A stretch of 6,668 nucleotides of DNA, from NCBI GenBank assembly GCA_003514765.1, contig DOOY01000096.1:1-6668 (forward strand). The letters run 5' to 3'. Source of the stretch: Nitrosomonas sp. Its GTDB lineage: Bacteria; Pseudomonadota; Gammaproteobacteria; Burkholderiales; Nitrosomonadaceae. The translations under genes were made by a program, and so were the position numbers. Positions 1-6,668 of the stretch are shown piece by piece; position 1 is the stretch's first letter, and the number at the start of each line of letters is the position of its first letter. Under the pieces are notes generated by a model that saw nothing but the letters and a program-made list of their open reading frames with translations, searched no databases and was not told the DNA's origin.

Positions 1-87
1 TGGTGCCGAGGGGGGGAATCGAACCCCCATGATGTCACCATCGCGGGATTTTGAGTCCCGTGCGTCTACCAATTCCGCCACCTCGGC
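1..87 (-). tRNA. tRNA-Leu, anticodon CAA
   Basis: On the minus strand the sequence folds as a complete class II tRNA. The acceptor stem GCCGAGG (81-87) pairs with CCTCGGC (5-11), followed by discriminator A and an encoded CCA (1-3). The anticodon stem is CGGGA/TCCCG (56-60 and 44-48) around the loop CTCAAAA, which places anticodon CAA at 51-53; it reads UUG codons. The D-loop has the usual TTGGTAGACGC. A long variable arm with stem GATG/CATC (about 30-41) is the class II hallmark of Leu, Ser and bacterial Tyr tRNAs. The T arm is GGGGG-TTCGATT-CCCCC. The encoded CCA and intact stems indicate a functional gene. It is transcribed away from queA, and anything downstream of it is outside the window. 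Confidence 0.97.
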
Positions 88-96
88 ATACTGACT

Positions 97-113
97 CTGG
101 CACTGCATGCCAG
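97..113 (-). other. Small hairpin in the tRNA-Leu 5' leader
   Basis: A perfect 6-bp inverted repeat, CTGGCA (97-102) and TGCCAG (108-113), surrounds a 5-base loop. It lies 10 to 26 bases upstream of the mature tRNA 5' end, within the predicted precursor leader. It could shape leader processing by RNase P or RNase E. It has no strong U-tract on either strand, so a terminator is unlikely. Its role is inferred from position only. Confidence 0.35.
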
Positions 114-135
114 TTTCATGATACAAAAAAACGCA

Positions 136-164
136 ATTATCACTGAATTTATCTTTCACAGCAA
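136..164 (-). promoter_or_regulatory. Candidate sigma70 promoter for tRNA-Leu
   Basis: Read on the minus strand there is TTGCTG (159-164) as a weak -35 (3 of 6 consensus bases), a 17-base spacer, and GATAAT (136-141) as a -10 (5 of 6). Transcription would start near 129 and give a leader of about 40 bases before the tRNA at 87. The GC-containing TGCG just after the -10 would be compatible with growth-rate control, but that is inference. No competing match of better quality was seen in the gap. Confidence 0.4.
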
Positions 165-194
165 GTTGCATCGTAATAATCGGAGCCAACAGTA

Positions 195-200
195 TATAAT
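195..200 (+). promoter_or_regulatory. Candidate -10 element for the queA operon
   Basis: A perfect TATAAT hexamer lies about 145 bases upstream of the queA start on the plus strand. No good -35 is found 16 to 18 bases upstream; TTGCAT at 166-171 is 23 bases away, too far for a standard promoter, and no TGn extended motif precedes the hexamer. The region is AT-rich, so a chance match is quite possible. If real, the leader would be about 135 to 140 nt and the promoter would be divergent from the tRNA-Leu promoter. Confidence 0.25.
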
Positions 201-316
201 TCCGTCTTTTGAATGCATTTTTAATAAAACTCTAATCGAATTTCCCGTTTTTTTGTTCAGGTAACTATCCGTCTTCACTCTCGTCTAACAAGCCATGACA
301 ACTATGATACTGCCTC

Positions 317-340
317 TTCAGAGCTTGTATTCAAGCTGAA
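317..340 (+). promoter_or_regulatory. Stem-loop immediately upstream of queA
   Basis: AGCTTG (322-327) and CAAGCT (332-337) form a perfect 6-bp stem around the loop TATT. It can extend by TTC (317-319) pairing with GAA (338-340) if AG (320-321) is bulged. The structure ends 4 to 7 bases before the queA ATG and occupies the place where a Shine-Dalgarno sequence would sit; no GGAG-like motif is visible there. It may affect queA initiation. It does not resemble a preQ1 riboswitch, since the conserved preQ1 aptamer sequences are not seen. Confidence 0.35.
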
Positions 341-344
341 TTAT

Positions 345-2492
<2,148 letters not shown>

Positions 2493-2517
2493 GTGCACTT
2501 TTTAATTAATTGTTCCT

Positions 2518-2522
2518 GGAGA
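2518..2522 (+). promoter_or_regulatory. Ribosome binding site deciding the yajC start
   Basis: GGAGA lies 6 bases before the ATG at 2529, good Shine-Dalgarno spacing. It supports that start over the upstream in-frame GTG at 2493, which has no comparable site. Confidence 0.75.
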
Positions 2523-2528
2523 AATATC

Positions 2529-3017
2529 ATGCTGATTAGTGATGCATACGCACAAGCTGCCGAATCTGGACAAGCTGAAGCAGGCTGGGCGAATCTCATT
2601 TTGTTAATAGGTATTTTTGTTATTTTCTGGCTTTTACTGATTCGTCCGCAAGCCAGACGTGCAAAAGAACATAAACAAATGGTCGAAAACCTGCAAAGAG
2701 GTGACGAAGTGATTACCAACGGCGGCATTCTGGGTTTAATCCTCAATGTCAGCGAAAGCTATGTGGTTGTCGAAATTGCACCCAGCCTTGAAGTGATCGT
2801 ACTTAAATCTTCTGTTCAAACGCTGTTGCCAAAAGGTACTCTAAAAAGCATCGAACCATCCAAAAATGTCAGGCAGCCTAAGAATAAGTCCACCAAAGCC
2901 GCATCTACACCGACTCAGGAAAGTAAAGGGGTTGAGAACAAAGACACAGACACCACATCGGACAGTGCAGCGGACGGTGACAAGGATGACAGCGTCAAAC
3001 CGGGTGACAAAAGTTAA
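2529..3017 (+). CDS. yajC: Preprotein translocase accessory subunit YajC with extended polar C-terminal tail
   Basis: YajC is a small inner-membrane protein that associates with SecDF and SecYEG. The 162-residue product starts MLISDAYAQA, then has one transmembrane segment at about 21-38, the conserved LLIRPQARRAKEHKQM (36-51), and the cytoplasmic GDEVITNGGILG (58-69) domain. The strand VVVEIAPSLEVIVLKSSV (79-96) and ending at about Leu100 complete the YajC core. The start at 2529 has a good ribosome binding site; reading from the GTG at 2493 would add 12 atypical residues. The core ends near residue 110, the usual full length of the family. The remaining 50 or so residues are polar and low-complexity: 113-133 carries mostly Lys/Arg, and 134-162 is acidic with many Asp. 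This tail is the odd feature. secD follows after 85 AT-rich bases. Confidence 0.95.
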   Translation: MLISDAYAQAAESGQAEAGWANLILLIGIFVIFWLLLIRPQARRAKEHKQMVENLQRGDEVITNGGILGLILNVSESYVVVEIAPSLEVIVLKSSVQTLLPKGTLKSIEPSKNVRQPKNKSTKAASTPTQESKGVENKDTDTTSDSAADGDKDDSVKPGDKS

Positions 3018-3102
3018 AATACATAACTACAAATAGTGATAACCACATTCAATACAATCACCTACTGATTTTTTTATTTTTCAAATTATTTACTGAATAA
3101 TC
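3018..3102 (+). other. AT-rich yajC-secD spacer
   Basis: The 85 bases between yajC and secD are only about 22% G+C and contain a run of seven T (3069-3075) followed by ATTTTT. A weak stem can form from GTGAT (3036-3040) and ATCAC (3057-3061) with a 16-base loop, and another from AATCA (3056-3060) and TGATT (3066-3070) next to the T run. Both are A+T-rich and short, so a true terminator is doubtful. No clear Shine-Dalgarno motif precedes the secD ATG. The low G+C could reflect an unstructured, A/U-rich translation enhancer or an undetected promoter. Confidence 0.4.
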
Positions 3103-5214
3103 ATGAACCGCTATGCGCTTTGGAAATACCTGATTATTGCGGTTTCCTTATTACTTGGACTGCTCTACACCCTGCCGAATTTTTTCGGTGAATCGCCTGC
3201 CGTACAGATTTCTCCACTCAGAATGACAACCCAGGCTGACACCGGTTTGCTGCAGCGGGTTGAAGATACACTGAAAAGGGCGAATATCGGCAGTGACGGC
3301 CTTTTTCTGGAAGAAGGCAGCATCAAGGTGCGTTTTGAAGATACAGACACACAGATCAAAGCGAAAGACTTATTGCAATCAACATTGGGCGACGAATATA
3401 TGGTCGCGCTTAACCTGTTGCCCAACTCGCCGCAGTGGCTGACTGACCTGGGCGCATTGCCCATGTATCTGGGGCTTGACTTACGTGGCGGGGTACATTT
3501 CATGCTTGAAGTCGATATGGAAGGCGCTGTCAGTAAATCGCTGGATCGCCATAGCTCGGATATCCGCAGCACGCTGCGTGAAAAAAGAATTCCTTATACA
3601 GGTGTTGAAAAACTGGGAGAAACACTCACCATCAAGTTTCGCGACGCCGAATCACGCACGCAAGCCTTAAACGAATTAAAAACTGATTATGAAGATCTTC
3701 AATTTAAAGAAGAACAAGCAAGTAATCGCTTTCATCTGGTTGCGTCTATCAAACCTGATGCACTGATCCAGATGCAGGATTCCACGGTTCAGCAAAACAT
3801 TACAACGTTGCGTAACCGTGTCAATGAGCTCGGAGTTGCCGAACCGATTATTCAAAAAGCCGGTGCAGACCGGGTGATTGTTCAGTTGCCCGGTGTGCAG
3901 GATACGGCCAAAGCGAAGGAGATCCTCGGACGCACGGCAACACTTGAAATCCGCATGGTTGATGACGAACGCGATCTGGATGCCGCCCTGCAAGGCCAGA
4001 TACCGTTTGGAACCGAGCTGTACGAAGAACGTGGTGGCGGCCCGTTACTGGTCAAAAAACAGGTGCTATTAACCGGTGAACGTATTACCGATGCACAACC
4101 CGGCTTTAACGAAGACAATCAACCTGCGGTACATATCAGACTGGACAACAATGGATCTCAAATATTCAGAAAACTGACACGTGAAAATGTGGGCAGACGC
4201 ATGGCGATTCTACTCATTGAACGCAATCAGACTGAAGTCGTCACTGCACCTGTTATTCGTGAAGAAATCGGTGGTGGACGTGTGCAGATCAGTGGCCGTA
4301 TGAGCACGATAGAGGCGCGTGATGTATCACTGTTGTTGCGCGCGGGCGCACTGGCCGCACCGATGGATATTATCGAAGAACGTACTGTCGGCCCAAGCCT
4401 CGGAGCCGATAATATTTCCAGAGGCTTTAACTCTACGCTGTATGGCTTTTTGGCAGTCGCCATTTTCATCGCGATCTATTACATGTCGTTCGGTGTCATT
4501 TCAGTGCTCACACTCAGCTTAAACTTGCTGCTGCTGGTGGGCTTGTTGTCTATTTTACAAGCAACACTGACATTGCCCGGCATGGCCGCGCTGGCACTGA
4601 CTGTCGGCATGGCAATTGACGCCAATGTGCTGATTAATGAGCGAATACGGGACGAGCTGCGCGCCGGTGTTTCGCCGCAGCTTGCCATCAGCACCGGATA
4701 TGAACGCGCAACCGGCACGATTCTGGATTCGAATATCACCACGCTCATTGCCGGCATCGCGCTTTTCGCATTTGGATCGGGGCCGGTTAAAGGTTTTGCC
4801 GTAGTACTCTGCCTGGGCATTCTGACCTCAGTATTTACAGCGATCTTTGTATCGCGCGGCATGGTTAATTTCATGTATGGCAGCCGCCGCAGACTGGAAG
4901 TTGTCCCTATTGGCAAAATCTGGATTCCGGAAAATGAAAGTGCCCGAAAGCAATTTAGATACGAAATTGCCAGTCCATCAGATGCTTCATCTGAAGACGA
5001 TGCATCTGATGCAGAAGAATCCGAAATTGAGAAAAAAAGAGAGAAAACAGACACGCAACCTGTAACCACGGAAACGGAGACGTTTCAGGAGGAAAGTCAG
5101 CCAGCAGCTCGTGAAAATAATACCCAGTCCGAATCATCGGCAACACCGCAAAACACACCAGCCAAAACACGTAATAAACGAAAATCGGCTGCACGAAAAT
5201 CAAAGAAAAAATAA
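3103..5214 (+). CDS. secD: Protein translocase subunit SecD with long charged C-terminal extension
   Basis: SecD, with SecF, uses the proton motive force to complete export of proteins through SecYEG at the inner membrane. The start matches the family (MNRYALWKY, then a first membrane segment at about 8-26 and the LPNFFGESPAVQ motif). The large periplasmic domain includes YLGLDLRGGVHFMLEVD (122-138) and RVNELGVAEPIIQKAG (239-254) through the LPGVQD motif (262-267). Five further membrane segments lie at about 443-463, 465-485, 490-510, 543-560 and 564-586. GMAIDANVLINERIRDE (502-518) carries Asp506, equivalent to the proton-pathway Asp of the family (E. coli Asp519). The conserved core ends near IGKIWIPE (603-610). 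The usual length is about 615 to 625 residues, but this protein has 703. The tail from about 610 is low-complexity: acidic Ser/Asp/Glu-rich at 624-648, polar Thr/Gln/Asn/Glu-rich in the middle, and strongly basic at 688-703 (10 of 16 residues Lys/Arg). secF follows 45 bases later. Confidence 0.97.
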   Translation: MNRYALWKYLIIAVSLLLGLLYTLPNFFGESPAVQISPLRMTTQADTGLLQRVEDTLKRANIGSDGLFLEEGSIKVRFEDTDTQIKAKDLLQSTLGDEYMVALNLLPNSPQWLTDLGALPMYLGLDLRGGVHFMLEVDMEGAVSKSLDRHSSDIRSTLREKRIPYTGVEKLGETLTIKFRDAESRTQALNELKTDYEDLQFKEEQASNRFHLVASIKPDALIQMQDSTVQQNITTLRNRVNELGVAEPIIQKAGADRVIVQLPGVQDTAKAKEILGRTATLEIRMVDDERDLDAALQGQIPFGTELYEERGGGPLLVKKQVLLTGERITDAQPGFNEDNQPAVHIRLDNNGSQIFRKLTRENVGRRMAILLIERNQTEVVTAPVIREEIGGGRVQISGRMSTIEARDVSLLLRAGALAAPMDIIEERTVGPSLGADNISRGFNSTLYGFLAVAIFIAIYYMSFGVISVLTLSLNLLLLVGLLSILQATLTLPGMAALALTVGMAIDANVLINERIRDELRAGVSPQLAISTGYERATGTILDSNITTLIAGIALFAFGSGPVKGFAVVLCLGILTSVFTAIFVSRGMVNFMYGSRRRLEVVPIGKIWIPENESARKQFRYEIASPSDASSEDDASDAEESEIEKKREKTDTQPVTTETETFQEESQPAARENNTQSESSATPQNTPAKTRNKRKSAARKSKKK
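4976..5011 (+). repeat. 10-bp perfect inverted repeat inside the secD tail coding region
   Basis: CATCAGATGC (4976-4985) and GCATCTGATG (5002-5011) are exact reverse complements separated by 16 bases. The stretch also has direct copies of CATCTGA (4988-4994 and 5003-5009) and three GATGC units. It encodes the Ser/Asp/Ala/Glu-rich start of the SecD extension. It could form an mRNA stem-loop, or simply be a by-product of repeated Asp-Ala-Ser codons arising by local duplication. Confidence 0.6.
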
Positions 5215-5246
5215 CTTGCCCGAAAGAACCCATCCAAGGATATAGC

Positions 5247-5252
5247 AAAGGA
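5247..5252 (+). promoter_or_regulatory. secF ribosome binding site
   Basis: AAAGGA lies 7 bases before the secF ATG. It is a good Shine-Dalgarno sequence, in contrast to queA and secD, and fixes the start at 5260. Confidence 0.7.
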
Positions 5253-5259
5253 ATTAACA

Positions 5260-6198
5260 ATGGAATTTTTTAGATTTAGCCGCGACATCCCCTTCATGAG
5301 CTGGAAACGGGTTGCGGCTGTGATCTCACTCGTAACTTTTATTCTCTCCGTCTTTTTTATTACTACAAGAGGACTAAATTTGGGTGTTGATTTCACAGGT
5401 GGTACGGTTCTTGAAATCAGTTACGAACAGACAGCTGATTTAAACAAAATCAGAAATGTGCTGGCCGGTTTGAATATGACAGATGTAACGGTACAGAATT
5501 TCGGCACTTCACGCGATGTGATGATTCGACTGCCGGTAATGCCGGAATACTCCAGCGCGCAGTTATCCGAGACGGTACTGGATGCATTGCGCCAGGCTGA
5601 TAATACAGTCGAAATGCGCCGCGTTGAATTTGTCGGCCCTCAAGTCGGTAAGGAATTGTTGGAAAATGGCGCGCTTGCCCTGTTATTTGTTTCGCTCGGG
5701 ATTGTGGCCTATTTGGCGGTACGTTTTGAGTGGAAATTCGGCATAGCAGGCATCGTCGCCAATCTGCACGACGTGATCATTATTTTGGGTTTTTTTGCAT
5801 TCTTTCAGTGGGAATTTTCATTGACAGTGCTGGCTGCAGTATTGGCTATTCTGGGTTATTCAGTGAATGAATCGGTGGTTATCTTTGACCGGATTCGTGA
5901 AAACTTCCGTAAGCTGCGAAAAGTCTCTGTAGATAAAGTCATCAATAATGCGATAACACGCACCATGGCACGTACGATAATGACACACGGCAGTACTCAG
6001 ATGGTCGTGATTTCCATGCTGCTATTCGGCGGCGAAGTTTTATTTTATTTTGCACTTGCATTGACCATAGGCATTTGGTTTGGCATTTATTCTTCCATCA
6101 TGGTTGCCAGTCCGATATTAATGCTGCTGGGCGTTAAACGTGAAGATCTGGTGAAACTGGAAGAAAAAAAACCCGAAAACGATGGCGCCGTTGTCTAA
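5260..6198 (+). CDS. secF: Protein translocase subunit SecF
   Basis: SecF pairs with SecD in the inner membrane to drive late steps of protein export with the proton motive force. At 312 residues it is of normal length. It has an N-terminal membrane segment (about 16-36), the family motif GVDFTGGT (42-49), a small periplasmic domain (about 37-135) ending in FVGPQVGKEL (124-133), and five more membrane segments at about 136-154, 161-181, 184-205, 245-263 and 266-290. GYSVNESVVIFDRIRENF (199-216) is the signature motif in membrane segment 4. Glu204 occupies the place of the E. coli Asp213, a substitution I believe is normal in betaproteobacteria and which keeps the acidic charge. The ATG has a good ribosome binding site. 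The short hydrophilic C-terminus (about 292-312) lacks the long extension seen on SecD. A DedA-family gene starts 34 bases after the stop. Confidence 0.97.
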   Translation: MEFFRFSRDIPFMSWKRVAAVISLVTFILSVFFITTRGLNLGVDFTGGTVLEISYEQTADLNKIRNVLAGLNMTDVTVQNFGTSRDVMIRLPVMPEYSSAQLSETVLDALRQADNTVEMRRVEFVGPQVGKELLENGALALLFVSLGIVAYLAVRFEWKFGIAGIVANLHDVIIILGFFAFFQWEFSLTVLAAVLAILGYSVNESVVIFDRIRENFRKLRKVSVDKVINNAITRTMARTIMTHGSTQMVVISMLLFGGEVLFYFALALTIGIWFGIYSSIMVASPILMLLGVKREDLVKLEEKKPENDGAVV

Positions 6199-6232
6199 GC
6201 CGCCATAATTACATGCTACAGGATGGACCGGT

Positions 6233-6668
6233 TTGATCGCGGAAATTATTGAGTGGATTGTCAATACTGTCAGTAGCTTGGGCTATCCGGGCGTTTTTAT
6301 CCTCATGTTGCTTGAATCCAGCTTCGTGCCTTTTCCAAGTGAAGTGATCATGATTCCCGCCGGATACCTCGCCTCAAAGGGCGAGATGCAAATTATCATC
6401 GTAGTTCTTTGCGGCATTTTCGGCAGTCTGTTTGGCGCGCTGATTAATTATTATCTGGCAATATGGCTCGGACGACCGTTTTTACTGCACTATGGAAAAT
6501 ATGTCATGTTTAATGAAATTCATTTACAAAAAATGGAGATATTCTTTCACCGTCATGGTCATATTTCCACTTTCACCGGCCGCCTGATACCGATGGTGCG
6601 TCAATATATTTCCATTCCGGCCGGTCTTGCACGCATGAATCTGCCCAAGTTTTGCTTTTACACCAGTC
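6233..6668 (+). CDS. DedA-family (SNARE-associated/VTT domain) membrane protein, 3' end beyond window
   Basis: The reading frame is open from 6209 to the window edge; 145 codons are visible from a TTG start at 6233. It is preceded by AGGA (6220-6223) at 9 bases. No in-frame ATG lies upstream, and the TTG start gives [13 protein letters not shown], a typical N-terminus for this family. Conserved features are [14 protein letters not shown] (17-30) with Glu28, the re-entrant VPFPSE motif (32-37), AGYLASKG (43-50), [17 protein letters not shown] (64-80), and [10 protein letters not shown] (116-125) followed by IPAG (128-131). Arg117 and Arg123 are six residues apart like the essential Arg130/Arg136 pair of E. 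coli YqjA. DedA proteins are polytopic inner-membrane proteins implicated in membrane homeostasis, and some members recycle undecaprenyl phosphate or move phospholipids. The exact substrate here cannot be told. The 34-base gap to secF with no terminator suggests read-through from the sec genes. Confidence 0.9.
   Translation, partial: MIAEIIEWIVNTVSSLGYPGVFILMLLESSFVPFPSEVIMIPAGYLASKGEMQIIIVVLCGIFGSLFGALINYYLAIWLGRPFLLHYGKYVMFNEIHLQKMEIFFHRHGHISTFTGRLIPMVRQYISIPAGLARMNLPKFCFYTS

Noticed and set aside
171..344. preQ1 riboswitch upstream of queA
   Set aside because: I looked for the C-rich/A-rich preQ1-I aptamer pattern and saw none; queA is also not the usual target of that riboswitch, which mostly controls synthesis and transport of the base.
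2493..2528. Upstream in-frame GTG start for yajC at 2493
   Set aside because: It adds 12 residues (MHFLINCSWRNI) not typical of YajC, lacks a ribosome binding site, and would place the good GGAGA motif inside the coding region.
3034..3080. Intrinsic terminator between yajC and secD
   Set aside because: A T run is present, but the available stems are 5 to 7 bp, A+T-rich and either bulged or with a 16-base loop, so they are unlikely to terminate strongly.
4479..5069. Long minus-strand open frame (196 codons) opposite secD
   Set aside because: It lies entirely within the secD coding region in the antisense direction, shows no recognisable domain, and is explained by secD codon structure.
6184..6203. 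GGCG/CGCC stem spanning the secF stop as a terminator
   Set aside because: The stem is only 4 bp with a 12-base loop and is not followed by a T run.
6223..6252. Nine-codon ATG reading frame (MDRFDRGNY) overlapping the DedA-family start
   Set aside because: It is too short to judge, lacks its own clear ribosome binding site, and sits in a different frame from the well-supported DedA protein.

Overview
The window looks like a conserved housekeeping stretch of a proteobacterial chromosome, most likely a betaproteobacterium. The YajC N-terminus (MLISDAYAQ), the SecD core ending in an 'IGKIW' segment, and the SecF 'NES' motif all fit that class as I know it. The moderate base composition would suit a Nitrosomonas- or methylotroph-like member of Nitrosomonadales, but that narrower placement is a guess.

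Layout: a complete tRNA-Leu(CAA) gene lies on the minus strand at the left edge (1-87). A 257-base AT-rich intergenic region (88-344) follows, with possible divergent promoters for the tRNA and the plus-strand genes. From 345 to the right edge all genes are on the plus strand: queA (345-1379), tgt (1376-2470, sharing ATGA with queA), yajC (2529-3017), secD (3103-5214), secF (5260-6198) and the first 145 codons of a DedA-family membrane protein (TTG start at 6233, running off the window). No convincing intrinsic terminator separates the plus-strand genes, so they may be one transcript with internal promoters possible before yajC and secD.

How the genes work together: Tgt puts preQ1 into position 34 of GUN-anticodon tRNAs and QueA converts it to epoxyqueuosine, two successive steps of queuosine synthesis. 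YajC, SecD and SecF form the accessory membrane complex that couples to SecYEG and uses the proton motive force to help protein export. The DedA-family protein is a polytopic inner-membrane protein of a family linked to lipid-carrier or phospholipid transport.

The content is ordinary. The most unusual element is a long, low-complexity, charge-segregated C-terminal tail on SecD (about 94 residues), mirrored by a shorter polar tail on YajC. I found no CRISPR array, mobile element or clearly novel system.
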